Below are positions 8,631 to 18,057 of a stretch of DNA of 64,000 bases, piece by piece. This DNA is from CAZABP01 sp964483245. GTDB taxonomy: Bacteria > Planctomycetota > UBA1135 > UBA2386. The stretch spans positions 19,388 to 83,387 of the forward strand of contig CAZABP010000019.1 of the NCBI GenBank assembly GCA_964483245.1. The letters are read 5' to 3'. Positions within the stretch are counted from its first letter, which is position 1, and each line of letters opens with the position of its first letter. The notes below the pieces were generated by a model. It was not told where the DNA came from. It did no database searches and saw nothing but the letters and a program-made list of their open reading frames with translations. The position numbers and the translations under genes were made by a program.

Positions 8631-9785
8631 ATGCTGCGGGCACTCGTGCAGTTGTTCTCGTCGTACGGGCTGGCCGCCCTCGTGCTGGTCTATCTGATGG
8701 TGCTGACGTTCCTCGGCACGATCGAGCAGGGGGAGATCGGGCTGTACGAGGCGCAGCGGAAGTACTTCGACTCCTGGTTCGTGCGCTTCCCGTGGCCGGG
8801 GGGCCAGCTCGCGATGGCGGTGCTGGCGGTCAACCTGATCGTCGGCGGAGTCGTGCGGATGCACTGGCGCTGGTCGCGCGCCGGGATCCTGATCACGCAC
8901 TTCGGGATCCTGCTGCTGCTCGCCGCCGGCTGGGTCAAGCTGGTGATGTCGGACGACGGCTACCTGCGGATGTACGAAGGGGACCGCGCGGCGCACTTCA
9001 CGAGCTACTACGACTGGGAGGTCGCGGTCGGCGTGTTGTCCGGCGACGGCAGCCGCGAGGTCGTGCTGGATGGTCGCGAGTTCACGCAGCGCCGCGCGGG
9101 CGCGGTGACGACGCTCGATGCGCCGGCGCTGCCATTCACGCTGGAGCTGAGCGGATTCGCGCGCAACTCGATGCCGCGGCGCAACGCGCCGCGGTTCCCG
9201 ACTTCGGCGCGCGTCGTCGATGGGTTCTACCTCGAGCCGCGGCCGCTGTTCGAGCAGGCGGAGGCGAACGTCGCCGGGATCTATGCGACGCTGCGCTGGC
9301 GCGACGGGCGTGAGCCGCAGGAGTCGATCCTGTGGGGTGCCGAGGAGACCCGGCCGTGGACGCTGTTCGAAGGTGGCGCGGAGTACCAGATCTCGCTGCG
9401 CCGGCGGACCTGGCCGATCCCGTTCACGTTGCAGCTCGAGGACTTCGACATGGCGTGGCACCCCGGCACGCGCAAGCCGAAGTACTTCCAGAGCGACGTG
9501 CTGAAGATCGAAGGGGACGACGTGCAACAGGTGCGGATCCAGATGAACGAGCCGCTGCGCGATCGGGGGTACGTGTTCTTCCAGAGCAACTGGGGGCCGC
9601 AGGACGGCAGCGCGGGGCCGCAGTACTCGGTGTTCTCGGTGGTGCGGAATCCCTCCGACAAGTGGCCGGAGTGGGCGTGCTGGATCATCGCGCTCGGGCT
9701 GTTCCTGCACTTCACGTCGAAGTTCGCCGGCTACGCCGACCGTGAGCGGCGGCGCCTGACGCGCGAGGAGGAGGTGACGGCATGA
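8631..9785 (+). CDS. resB: ResB-like cytochrome c biogenesis protein
   Basis: 384 residues. In System II, ResB (Ccs1) works with CcsA to deliver and attach haem to apocytochrome c on the outer face of the membrane. Membrane segments are visible at ~10-28 (SSYGLAALVLVYLMVLTFLGT), ~61-79, ~86-104 and ~352-368, with a large external domain between the third and fourth that ends in PLRDRGYVFFQSNWGPQ. This matches the ResB-type topology. ATG at 8631 follows a stop by 5 bp. The 3' end overlaps the ccsA start (ATGA), indicating coupled translation of the partners. Confidence 0.85.
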   Translation: MLRALVQLFSSYGLAALVLVYLMVLTFLGTIEQGEIGLYEAQRKYFDSWFVRFPWPGGQLAMAVLAVNLIVGGVVRMHWRWSRAGILITHFGILLLLAAGWVKLVMSDDGYLRMYEGDRAAHFTSYYDWEVAVGVLSGDGSREVVLDGREFTQRRAGAVTTLDAPALPFTLELSGFARNSMPRRNAPRFPTSARVVDGFYLEPRPLFEQAEANVAGIYATLRWRDGREPQESILWGAEETRPWTLFEGGAEYQISLRRRTWPIPFTLQLEDFDMAWHPGTRKPKYFQSDVLKIEGDDVQQVRIQMNEPLRDRGYVFFQSNWGPQDGSAGPQYSVFSVVRNPSDKWPEWACWIIALGLFLHFTSKFAGYADRERRRLTREEEVTA

Positions 9786-11713
9786 AGCGTCTGCTCACCG
9801 CGATGTTGTTCGGCGCCTTGCTGCCGGCGCAGCAGGCGCAGCCGCAATCCGGACCGCAGGCCTGGCCTGCGGCGATCGTCGATCGCTTCGAGACGATCGC
9901 CGTCCAGGACGACGGCCGGGTCAAGCCGCTGCGGACGTATGCCGCGTTCGCGCTGCTGCGCATGCACGGCGCGCGCGCGCTGTCGATGGCGGCGGGCCGG
10001 CTCTCACCGATCGAGTGGATGCTCGACGTGCTGTTCCGGCCGGAGCTGGCGCACACGCAGCCGGTGTTCCGGATCGAGAACGACGAGGTGCTCGACGCCA
10101 TCGGCGCCGCGCACGAGGGGAAGCGCAAGCGGGATCGGTACTCGTACCGCGAGCTCGAACGGCATCGCGAGCGCTGCTTCGCGCTCGGCCGGCAGTACGG
10201 CCAGATCGAATCCGGCCTGCGCACGCCAGTGCAGCAGCAGACGGTCATGCTGGCGCACAATCTCGCCCAGTACGAGGACCTGACCGGCCTGCTGGAGTTC
10301 GCGCGCCGGCGGCTGACGGTCCCGGCCGACAGTCCGACGCTGCAGAAGGTGCTCGGCAGCGGCGAGGTCCGCTTCAGCCGCGTCGTGCGCGAATTGGACC
10401 GGATCATCGAGGCGTTCCATGCTTCGGACGGGACGGAGATGTCCGAGGCGGACCGCGCGGAGCTGCGGCGCGTATCGGAGTTCCTCGGTCAGGTCGAGCG
10501 GCTGAGCCACGCGGCGGATGCGCTGATGTGGTTGCCGCCGGAGGAGGCGGAGCGCAGGGAGTGGATGACGTTCCACGACGTGCTCGCGGAACCGGCCGGC
10601 CCGGCGCGGGACCGCCGGCTCGAGATCCTCGAGGACTTCGAAGCGTTGACCGACGTCGTCGGCGACATGCCTGCGTTCGACCAGCGGTCGGCGACGCTGC
10701 ACGCGCATTTGAAGGCACTCGCCGAGGCGCGTGGGGAGTACTCGAAGATCGGGCTCGAGGTGTTCTTCTACGAGCTGGATCCGTTCACGTACGCGCTCGG
10801 GTTCTACCTGCTGGCGTTCGTCGTCTGCATGGTCGGTTGGATGCGCACGCGGTCGCGCCCGCTGTGGGGCGTAGCGTGGGCGCTCACCGTCGTGCCGACG
10901 GTGCTGTTGATCGGCGGGATCGTGATCCGCTGCATCCTGCGCTCGCGGCCGCCGGTCAGCACGCTGTACGAGACGATCCTGTTCATCACCGCGAGCATCG
11001 CGTTGGTCGCATTCGTCATCGAATGGGTCAACCGGCGGCGGATCGGGCTGACGTTGGCGGCGTTCCTCGGCGTGGTCGGGATGTTCATCGCGCGCAAGCA
11101 CGAGGAGATCGAGGGCACCGACACGATGCCGACGCTGCTCGCCGTGCTCGACACCAACTTCTGGCTGTCGACACACGTGACCACGGTCACGCTCGGCTAC
11201 GCCGCGGGGCTGCTGGCGGCTGCGATCGCGCACATCTACGTGCTCGGCAGGCTGTTCGGCTGGCGCCGCGACGATGCGCCGTTCTATCGGGCCATCGCGC
11301 GGATGGTCTACGGCGTGATCTGCTTCGGGTTGTTGTTCTCGGTCGTCGGCACGATCCTCGGCGGCGTCTGGGCGAATGACTCGTGGGGTCGGTTCTGGGG
11401 TTGGGATCCCAAGGAGAACGGGGCGTTGATGATCTGCCTGTGGGAGATCGCGATGCTGCACGCGCGGATGGGCGGCTACCTGAAGGACTTCGGGTTCTGC
11501 CTCGCGTCGATCTTCGGCGGCATCGTCGTCGCGTTCTCGTGGTGGGGGGTGAACCTGCTCGGGATCGGGCTGCACAGCTACGGCTTCACGAGCGGGATCT
11601 CGTTGGCGCTGAACATCTTCTATGGGTCGCAGCTCGTGGTGCTCGGGCTGGGTGCGGTGGTGATGTGGCAGGAGCACCGAGATGCGGCCGCGGCGCAGGA
11701 CGCGGGTGCGTAG
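9782..11713 (+). CDS. ccsA: CcsA/ResC-type cytochrome c assembly protein with long N-terminal extension
   Basis: 643 residues. The C-terminal ~300 residues are the CcsA haem-handling membrane domain: several helices from about residue 340, then VWANDSWGRFWGWDPKENGALMICLW (about 527-552), the Trp-rich signature that binds haem in this family, and a final helix pair. The N-terminal ~330 residues are an exported-looking extension beginning with a signal-type helix (MKRLLTAMLFGALLPAQQAQ) and containing mostly helical, charged sequence (DRFETIAVQDDGRVKPLRTYAAFALL). Long fusions of this type occur in Planctomycetota and Bacteroidota. The start overlaps resB by 4 bp. Confidence 0.9.
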   Translation: MKRLLTAMLFGALLPAQQAQPQSGPQAWPAAIVDRFETIAVQDDGRVKPLRTYAAFALLRMHGARALSMAAGRLSPIEWMLDVLFRPELAHTQPVFRIENDEVLDAIGAAHEGKRKRDRYSYRELERHRERCFALGRQYGQIESGLRTPVQQQTVMLAHNLAQYEDLTGLLEFARRRLTVPADSPTLQKVLGSGEVRFSRVVRELDRIIEAFHASDGTEMSEADRAELRRVSEFLGQVERLSHAADALMWLPPEEAERREWMTFHDVLAEPAGPARDRRLEILEDFEALTDVVGDMPAFDQRSATLHAHLKALAEARGEYSKIGLEVFFYELDPFTYALGFYLLAFVVCMVGWMRTRSRPLWGVAWALTVVPTVLLIGGIVIRCILRSRPPVSTLYETILFITASIALVAFVIEWVNRRRIGLTLAAFLGVVGMFIARKHEEIEGTDTMPTLLAVLDTNFWLSTHVTTVTLGYAAGLLAAAIAHIYVLGRLFGWRRDDAPFYRAIARMVYGVICFGLLFSVVGTILGGVWANDSWGRFWGWDPKENGALMICLWEIAMLHARMGGYLKDFGFCLASIFGGIVVAFSWWGVNLLGIGLHSYGFTSGISLALNIFYGSQLVVLGLGAVVMWQEHRDAAAAQDAGA

Positions 11714-11798
11714 CGGTACGCTGAACCGGCGGTAGGGGGGCGCTCGTTCGCAGGCGGCGGTGAAGAACCTGCCGCCCGCGCTGCGCTCCGGTCTCGTC

Positions 11799-11815
11799 GG
11801 CTTCGTGTCGAAGCC
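11799..11815. terminator. Hairpin between convergent ccsA and lipase genes
   Basis: GGCTTCG-tgt-CGAAGCC is a perfect 7-bp stem with a 3-nt loop, followed on the plus strand by ATGTTT. It lies 86 bp after ccsA and 38 bp before the lipase stop codon. A weaker GC-rich inverted repeat (GGCGGCGGTG / ACCTGCCGCC) precedes it at about 11,753-11,776. Bidirectional termination is plausible; no strong T-run. Confidence 0.5.
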
Positions 11816-11852
11816 ATGTTTGCTGCGGCGGCGAAGCGGACGCAGTCCGCCC

Positions 11853-13724
11853 TCACCGGTGCGGGCCCCACGTTGCAGCGATCTTCGCCGCTCCGGTCGC
11901 CGACGACTGCTCGAGGTAGGCGACGTAGAGCTTGGGATACAACGGGTTGACCCAGAGCAGGCTCGTGAGCCAGCTCCGGGCATTCCCCGCGGCTCCATGC
12001 ACGGCCAACGGCTTCTTGCTCGTGCTCGGCGTGCCGTCGTAGACCGCGACATGGTCGAACGCGCCGGGATCGGCGATCTGCCAGTTCATCGCCACCAGCA
12101 CTCCACTCTGCGTCAGGCGCACGGTCGGGGCCTTCCACGTGTAAGGACCCGCAGTGGCGAGGAACTTGCGCTCGCCCAGCGGGCCGCCCTGCTGGATGTA
12201 CGCGATGTAGAGGCCAGGCCCCTTCGCGCGCGTGGTGATGAACGAACCGTTCGCAGACGCGGAGGCCCAACGGCCGACCGCGATCGGCGCGTTTGGTCCG
12301 GCCGTCAGCGGATCCTGGTCGTAGAGCGCGATCCAGTCGCTGTGGTAGCCGTACTGCTTCCGCTCCGGGTAGTCCCACGCGAGCGTCATGTAGCCGTGCG
12401 GCACTGAGGTCGACACGCTCAGGCTGATGCGGGGCGCCGGCAGGACCTGGTCCAGCCGGTCCATGTACTGGTACTGGACATGCGGCAGCGTGCCCGGCGT
12501 CAGCGCGAGATCGACCCCGAAGTCCGCGCCCTGTTCGGCGAGTCGCACCCGCCAGGGGTAGAGCACCTGCATGCGGCTGGGCTGCGTGTACTCGAACACG
12601 CCGAACTTCGGCGGCGGCGAGTGCGGCACGAGGTCGTCCTTGTTCGCCACTGCGAAGTGGTTGGGCACGCGCTTGGCAAACTCGGTCTCGCGGCCCGGGC
12701 TCATCGCGCGCGGCGCCGCGTGCGTGTAGGTGATGACATCGTTCTTGGCCACACCCGCCGCCGCGAGCATCGGCTGCAGTTCGTGCGCAGCGACCAACGC
12801 GAGCGCGCCGCCCAGGCTGTGCCCACTGATGTAGACGCGTGTGGACGGCTTCACCAGCCGGCCGAGTTCGGCGCGCAGCTTGGTTTCCACGTCCTGGAAC
12901 GCCTGCAGGAACCCGGCATGGAATCCGCTGGGGTCCTGCGTCGCCGAGATGTCGGTGAGCCAGTCGTTGATGCTGCAGAGATCGGTGCCGCGGAACACCA
13001 CCGCAACATCACAAGCCGGGTTGGCAGCAACGAACATGAAGGTCTCCGGCACCAGCTTGTTCGTGGAGCGCGAGCTCTTGATGACGTCGACGACCTGGAA
13101 CCCCCCCTGCAGTCTCCTGCCGGTGAACAGTGGGCCGCCACCGTTCGGAGGCAGTTTCAACGTCCCCGAACAGAGTCTGCTGTTGTCGTACTGGTACGAA
13201 TCCCAACAGAGCTCCAGCGTGTCCTTCGCGATCTTCGTTGCGAACGCCGTCGAGGTGGCGGTCCGCGCGCCCACCGTCGCCTCCAGTCCCCAGGTGGCGG
13301 CGAAGAATGGCTGTGGGCCGGAGAACTCGTAGTTCAGCGCCTGCACCATGAACTTCAGCCCGAGCATCGTGACGACCGACAGCGTGAAGTCGCAGCTGCC
13401 ATTCCCGTCCAGTACCTTGCTCTCCAGGAGGTGCGTTGCCGGATCCACGAGCAGGTTGGCACCCAGGAGCGGCAGGTTCGCCCGTGCGAAGCCGATCAGG
13501 ATTGCGCCGCCGGTGCCCGGCTTGCCGCCGGAGAGGTAGAACGCGGTCCGGCTTGCCTCGGCACAGACCCCGAGCCGCAGCTCTTGCACGGTCTGTGCCG
13601 GGGCCCCGGACGGCTGGCCGTAGTGGACGACGTCGAGTTGCGTCGCCTGGGCAGCGAGACCCGTGCCGAGCGTGATGGCCAGGAGCGGCGCGAGGGTCGG
13701 GAGCGGTGGGAGTTGGGCTCTCAT
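11853..13724 (-). CDS. Secreted class 3 lipase with C-terminal repeat domain
   Basis: 623 residues. The signal peptide is MRAQLPPLPTLAPLLAITLGTGLAAQ (cleavage after A-A-Q or nearby). Residues ~240-380 form an alpha/beta-hydrolase lipase_3 domain: VVFRGTD strand, nucleophile elbow GHSLGGAL with Ser303, and the region ANKDDLVPHSPP (363-371) supplying the likely Asp/His. The C-terminal ~220 residues contain two to three Ig/fibronectin-like repeats (SLSVSTSVPHGYMTLAWDYP, PTVRLTQSGVLVAMNWQIA) each with a D-x-x-A-x-Y-D core. It is likely a secreted ester or lipid hydrolase. The start at 13,724 gives a proper signal peptide; the frame is open further upstream without similarity. Confidence 0.8.
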   Translation of the reverse strand: MRAQLPPLPTLAPLLAITLGTGLAAQATQLDVVHYGQPSGAPAQTVQELRLGVCAEASRTAFYLSGGKPGTGGAILIGFARANLPLLGANLLVDPATHLLESKVLDGNGSCDFTLSVVTMLGLKFMVQALNYEFSGPQPFFAATWGLEATVGARTATSTAFATKIAKDTLELCWDSYQYDNSRLCSGTLKLPPNGGGPLFTGRRLQGGFQVVDVIKSSRSTNKLVPETFMFVAANPACDVAVVFRGTDLCSINDWLTDISATQDPSGFHAGFLQAFQDVETKLRAELGRLVKPSTRVYISGHSLGGALALVAAHELQPMLAAAGVAKNDVITYTHAAPRAMSPGRETEFAKRVPNHFAVANKDDLVPHSPPPKFGVFEYTQPSRMQVLYPWRVRLAEQGADFGVDLALTPGTLPHVQYQYMDRLDQVLPAPRISLSVSTSVPHGYMTLAWDYPERKQYGYHSDWIALYDQDPLTAGPNAPIAVGRWASASANGSFITTRAKGPGLYIAYIQQGGPLGERKFLATAGPYTWKAPTVRLTQSGVLVAMNWQIADPGAFDHVAVYDGTPSTSKKPLAVHGAAGNARSWLTSLLWVNPLYPKLYVAYLEQSSATGAAKIAATWGPHR

Positions 13725-14092
13725 CGGAGCTGGTATTGACCGGGCCGGACCGGATGTGACTTCCCCGGGTCCTGCGCACCATGCGTGTGGATCCGGATCG
13801 CTTCCGCCGGAACCGCGGCCGCGCTGGGGCGCGGGTTTTTCTCGGCGGAGGGGGGAACCGCGCGCGAGTTCGGGGCACAGGCCTGCTGCCCGCAACCTGC
13901 TCATGCGGGCCAACTCGCGCCCGCGTGCACACCCGCGGGTGGGCAGCTGCGCGCTGTGGCGCGCCATGGGCCGGGCCGCAACCCGTCCCGATCCAGCCTG
14001 AGCGACGCCAAACGCGGGCTGCGGGCTGGTTGGCGCACACCCAGCGCATCAACAGACATGGTGAGCAGGATCTGCGTGGCACAATCCGCGCC
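13725..14092. promoter_or_regulatory. Divergent intergenic region with 12-bp palindrome
   Basis: This 368 bp gap separates the divergent lipase and ECF sigma genes and must hold both promoters. I see no gene in it. The clearest element is a perfect 12-bp palindrome CACCCGCGGGTG at 13,930-13,941, a possible operator. No obvious -35/-10 pair stands out in the GC-rich sequence. Confidence 0.4.
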
Positions 14093-14701
14093 ATGCCCGC
14101 CGGTCCCGAGCCTGAGCCGACCGCAGACCTGGTCCGCCAGATCCAGGCCGGCGACGAGGACCGGTTCACCGAGCTCTACAGCCGGCTTTCGCCGACCCTG
14201 TTCCTCTGGATCAGTCTGAAGCTCCCGCGCGGCCTGCAGGTCCACGTCGCACCCGAGGACGTCCTGCAGGAGATCTGGTGCCGCGCGATGGCGAAGTTCG
14301 CCAGCTACGAGCCCGAGCGTTCGCCGTTCCGGAGCTGGATCTTCGGCTTCGCCTACCGCGTCGTGCAGGAAGCCTTGCGCGCTGCGATCCGGCTGCGGCG
14401 GGCAGAGGCGCCGGCCGATTCCAAGGTGTTCGCCTTCACGGACGTTCCGGCGGTCGCGACCGCGATCACGCAGCGCGTCGCCAGGGAGGACACGCTGCGT
14501 CAGTTGCTTGCTTGCATCCGCGAGATGGCGCTGGACAGCGAGGATCAGGACCTGCTGTTGCTGCGGGGCATGGAGGGTCTGCCGTACGAGCAGGTTGCGG
14601 CGCATCTCGGCGTGACGCCGGCGGCCGCGCGCAAGCGCTGGGAGCGGTTGCGCCTGGAGCTGCAGCATTCGCCGGCCACGGCGCTGCTCGATGCACCGTG
14701 A
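14093..14701 (+). CDS. ECF-type RNA polymerase sigma factor, kinase-linked
   Basis: 202 residues. Region 2 is LVRQIQAGDEDRFTELYSRLSPTLFLWI... VAPEDVLQEIWCRAMAKFASYEPERSPFRSWIFGFAYRVVQEALR, and region 4 is DQDLLLLRGMEGLPYEQVAAHLGVTPAAARKRWERLRLEL. This is the pattern of planctomycete ECF factors encoded next to Ser/Thr kinases. ATG at 14,093 is used because region 2 begins shortly after. The stop codon overlaps the GTG of the kinase (GTGA), so the two proteins should be made together, and the kinase may control this sigma factor as in known STPK-ECF pairs. Confidence 0.88.
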   Translation: MPAGPEPEPTADLVRQIQAGDEDRFTELYSRLSPTLFLWISLKLPRGLQVHVAPEDVLQEIWCRAMAKFASYEPERSPFRSWIFGFAYRVVQEALRAAIRLRRAEAPADSKVFAFTDVPAVATAITQRVAREDTLRQLLACIREMALDSEDQDLLLLRGMEGLPYEQVAAHLGVTPAAARKRWERLRLELQHSPATALLDAP

Positions 14702-17700
14702 GCAGCGATTTCGAAGCACGCGAGCTGACGCGGTTTCTGGCCTGCTTTGCCAAGGACGTCGCGGCCGGCAATGAGCGCACGCTGGAGGAGTACGTGGCGC
14801 AGTTCCCCAACTGCGCCGATGCGGTTCGGCGCGAACATGCCGCGCTGCAGGGAGAGGGTCCGGAGACTCCGGCGCTCGCCGGTCTGGAGCGCTTCCGCCT
14901 ACTGCGCGTGCTCGGGCGCGGCGGTCAGGCGACCGTGCACCTTGCCGAAGACCTGCAGCTCGGCCGGCAGGTGGCGCTGAAGCTGCTGCATGGCGGCTGG
15001 CTGCCACGCCGCAAGCTGGAACGCCTGCGCCGCGAAGCCAAGGCCGCCTCGCGCACCGACCATCCGGGGATCTGCACGGTCTACGACACCGGAGCCGTCG
15101 GCGACACCACCTGGATCTCGATGCGGTACGTGAGCGGCGAGACGCTGGCGAGCCGGATCGCTAGTGGGCACCGGTTCCTCCCCGACGCGCTGCTGCTGTT
15201 CTTCGAGGCGGCGGCGCTGGCGCTGCACGCGGCGCACCTGGCGGGCGTGGTGCACCGCGACATCAAGCCTGCCAATCTGATGGTGACCCCGGAGTTGCAG
15301 CCAGTCGTGCTCGACTTCGGGCTGGCTTCGCTGGCCGGTAGTGACGAGGCCACGCTGACGTTGAGCGGCGAGTTGATGGGCACGCCTTCGTACATGTCGC
15401 CGGAGACGATCCACGGCGGCAAACAGCCCGGTCCGACCGCCGACATCTACGCGCTCGGGATCACGATGTACGAAGCCCTGACGATGCAGCGGCCGTTCGA
15501 TCGGGCCACGCGGGACAGCACGTTCGCCGCGATCCGCGACGAGCCGCTGCCGGATCCACGCCGGTTCGATCCGCGGATCCCGCGCGATGTGCGCACGGTG
15601 CTGGAGACTGCTACCGAGAAGGAACCGGCGCGGCGTTACCAAAGCGCAGCCGACCTGGCAGAGGACCTGCGCCGCGTGCGCGAGCGGATCCCGGTCCGCG
15701 CGCGGCCGGCCGGCTCGCTGCGCCGCGCGGTGCAATGGGTCCGGCGGCATCCCGTGGCCAGCATGCTGTCCGTCGTGATCGGCACTTCGCTCGCGATCTC
15801 GTCGACAGCCGCCTGGCACGCGATGCAGGCCAATGTGCTGGCCGAGCAACGCCGCATCACCGCGGAGCGCGAGGCGTACGTCGCGAAGATCGCGGGGGTG
15901 GCGCTGGCGGTGGAGAACGGCAACCCGATCCTCGGGCGCAGTCTGCTGGCTTCGGCGCCATCTGCGCTGTGGAACTGGGAAGCCAGGTACCTGGCGGCGC
16001 GCCTGGACACCACCACGACCCGGATTCAGTCGAGCAGGCCATGGATCACTGCCGGCTTCGCCGCGAGCGGCAGCCTGGTCGCAACCGTCGACCAGGATGG
16101 CTTGGCGCAGACCTGGTCCGTTCCCGATGGCTTGCTTGCAACGACGCGGAGCCTGGCGGAGCGACTGGCCGGGCCGGCTGTGTTCGCCGACGACGGCAGG
16201 CTGCTCGTCGGAACCGGCGGTACCCCCGGCGCCCTGCGCCTGCTCTGGTTCGACGCCGACACCGGCAGCTTGCTGCGCGAGCTCGAGGGATCCGGGAAGC
16301 GGGCCAGCTCGCTGGCGGTGTCGCCCGATGGTCAGACCATCGCCTATTCAGGAGACGGCACATGGGTGGCAAGTGCCGCCGGTGCCTCCGCACCTACCAA
16401 GGTCGGCCGGTCCAACTACGCACCGCTCGCCTTCAGCCACGACGGACGTCGGATCGCGCTGGGTCTCAACGGGAACTCGCGCACGATCGGCAGCGGACTG
16501 GTCGCGACCTGGGAGGTGGAACCAGGCCGGTTGGTGCCACAGATGCACAAGTTGAATCCGCTGCGCGTGGATGCGCTTGCGCTGAGCGAGGATGGCCGGC
16601 TCGTGCTGTCAGGCTCGCCTGACAAGCGAGTCGCCCTGCACGAACTCGCGACCGGCAACGGCGTGACCGAGTTCCGCGGTCATGCCGGCGAAGTCACTGC
16701 GGTCGCCTTCGCTCCGGGTGAGCGCCGGATCGCCAGTGCGGCGACCGACCTGACGGTGCGGGTGTGGGAGGCGCAGTCCGGACTGTGCACGGCCATGCTG
16801 TTCGGTGCCGGATCACGCGTGGACGGGCTCGCGTTCCACGGCCAGGATCTGCTGCTGGCGCGCTGCGGTGACGCGGCGCTGGTGTGGGATCTCCATCGCA
16901 CGAGCGACCCGACCGTGCTCGCGGGGCATGGCAGCTTCGTCTATGGGGTCGCCTACGTGGCTGGTGGCAGGCGGCTGGTCACGGGTTCGTGGGATGGCAC
17001 GCTGCGCGCATGGGATGCGCAGAGCGGGGACGACCTGGGGATTCTCCAGACCGGCGCGCAGACCATCCTCGCGCTGGCCGCGGACGACGGCGCAGCCTGG
17101 ATCGCGAGTGCCCACGAGATGGACATCCGCATCTGGGACCGCGACAGCGGTGCCTTGCTGCGCACCCTGGCCTTCGAGCCCGCCGAGCGAGTGAACGCGC
17201 TCGCCGTCGGGGATCGTGGCAGGTTGCTGGCGGCCCGCAGCAACGGGCAGGTCGCGCTGTGGCGGATGCCGGCGGGGGAGCTGCTCGTAGCCTGGCGGAG
17301 CGCCAGCTCGCTGGAGTTCATGTTCAACTCGGTGGCGTTCTCGCCCGACGCGCGTTGGCTTGCCACGGATGGGCCGGGGAATGCGATCACGTTGTGGGAT
17401 CTCGCCAAGGGCCGGGCGCCGACCCGGCTGCAGGGCATCAAGCACGAAGTGACCCGCATCGTCTTCGACGAGGCCGGCCGCCTGCTCGCTGCGGGCACCC
17501 AGGGCGGTGAGATCCGGATCTGGGAGGTAGGCACCTGGGTCGAGCGCGCCGTGATCCAAGCGCATCCGAATGCCGTGTGGGCGCTCACGTTCACGCCCGA
17601 CGGCACCAGGCTCGCCAGCGGTGCACATGACGCCACGATCCGACTCTGGGATCTCGTCGCGTGCCAGCAGACGATCCTGCTGAGCGGACATGCCGACTAC

Positions 17701-17970
17701 GTGTTCGCGCTGCAGTTCTCTCCCGATGGCGCGCAGCTCGCGAGCGCATCCGGGGACGGCACCGCGCGGATCTGGGACACCACACCCAGGCACATCAGGG
17801 TCCGCGCGCAGGTGGCATCGAACAGGCAACACGCGGATGCGCGGACCCTGCTCGCGCGCCTACGCGAGGAACAGACCGACCCGGCGGCGATCGCAGCCCG
17901 CCTGCGCAGCGACGCTTCGCTCGGGCCCGAGCTGCGCGAAGCCGCCCTGCGTGAGCTGCTGCCCCGTTGA
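14698..17970 (+). CDS. Membrane-anchored Ser/Thr protein kinase with WD40 propeller
   Basis: 1090 residues from GTG. N-terminal helical segment 1-60, then a Hanks-type kinase domain at ~66-330: P-loop GRGGQATV (73-80), Lys95 in ALKLL, catalytic HRDIKPAN (186-193), DFG (206-208), and activation loop GTPSYMSPE. One membrane helix at ~354-376 follows (SMLSVVIGTSLAISSTAAW). The outer part (~450-1040) is made of repeated WD40 units, for example VWALTFTPDGTRLASGAHDATIRLWD and YVFALQFSPDGAQLASASGDGTARIWD, enough for about two propellers. It is expected to sense an external ligand and signal to the coupled sigma factor. The kinase looks catalytically intact. Confidence 0.9.
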   Translation: MSSDFEARELTRFLACFAKDVAAGNERTLEEYVAQFPNCADAVRREHAALQGEGPETPALAGLERFRLLRVLGRGGQATVHLAEDLQLGRQVALKLLHGGWLPRRKLERLRREAKAASRTDHPGICTVYDTGAVGDTTWISMRYVSGETLASRIASGHRFLPDALLLFFEAAALALHAAHLAGVVHRDIKPANLMVTPELQPVVLDFGLASLAGSDEATLTLSGELMGTPSYMSPETIHGGKQPGPTADIYALGITMYEALTMQRPFDRATRDSTFAAIRDEPLPDPRRFDPRIPRDVRTVLETATEKEPARRYQSAADLAEDLRRVRERIPVRARPAGSLRRAVQWVRRHPVASMLSVVIGTSLAISSTAAWHAMQANVLAEQRRITAEREAYVAKIAGVALAVENGNPILGRSLLASAPSALWNWEARYLAARLDTTTTRIQSSRPWITAGFAASGSLVATVDQDGLAQTWSVPDGLLATTRSLAERLAGPAVFADDGRLLVGTGGTPGALRLLWFDADTGSLLRELEGSGKRASSLAVSPDGQTIAYSGDGTWVASAAGASAPTKVGRSNYAPLAFSHDGRRIALGLNGNSRTIGSGLVATWEVEPGRLVPQMHKLNPLRVDALALSEDGRLVLSGSPDKRVALHELATGNGVTEFRGHAGEVTAVAFAPGERRIASAATDLTVRVWEAQSGLCTAMLFGAGSRVDGLAFHGQDLLLARCGDAALVWDLHRTSDPTVLAGHGSFVYGVAYVAGGRRLVTGSWDGTLRAWDAQSGDDLGILQTGAQTILALAADDGAAWIASAHEMDIRIWDRDSGALLRTLAFEPAERVNALAVGDRGRLLAARSNGQVALWRMPAGELLVAWRSASSLEFMFNSVAFSPDARWLATDGPGNAITLWDLAKGRAPTRLQGIKHEVTRIVFDEAGRLLAAGTQGGEIRIWEVGTWVERAVIQAHPNAVWALTFTPDGTRLASGAHDATIRLWDLVACQQTILLSGHADYVFALQFSPDGAQLASASGDGTARIWDTTPRHIRVRAQVASNRQHADARTLLARLREEQTDPAAIAARLRSDASLGPELREAALRELLPR

Positions 17971-18000
17971 GCTGGATCAGCGGATCGGACCCCCGCGAAG

Positions 18001-18051
18001 CCCTGTGCCGCAGGGTCATGGGGATGCGATCCGTGCGCCAGCCGACGGATC
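18001..18051. terminator. Two hairpins between convergent genes
   Basis: CCCTG-tgccg-CAGGG at 18,001-18,015 and GATCCGT-(10 nt)-ACGGATC at 18,028-18,051 lie between the kinase stop (17,970) and the sigma factor stop (18,058). Both stems are perfect. They could terminate transcription from both sides; neither has a T-run. Confidence 0.45.
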
Positions 18052-18057
18052 CCGACG

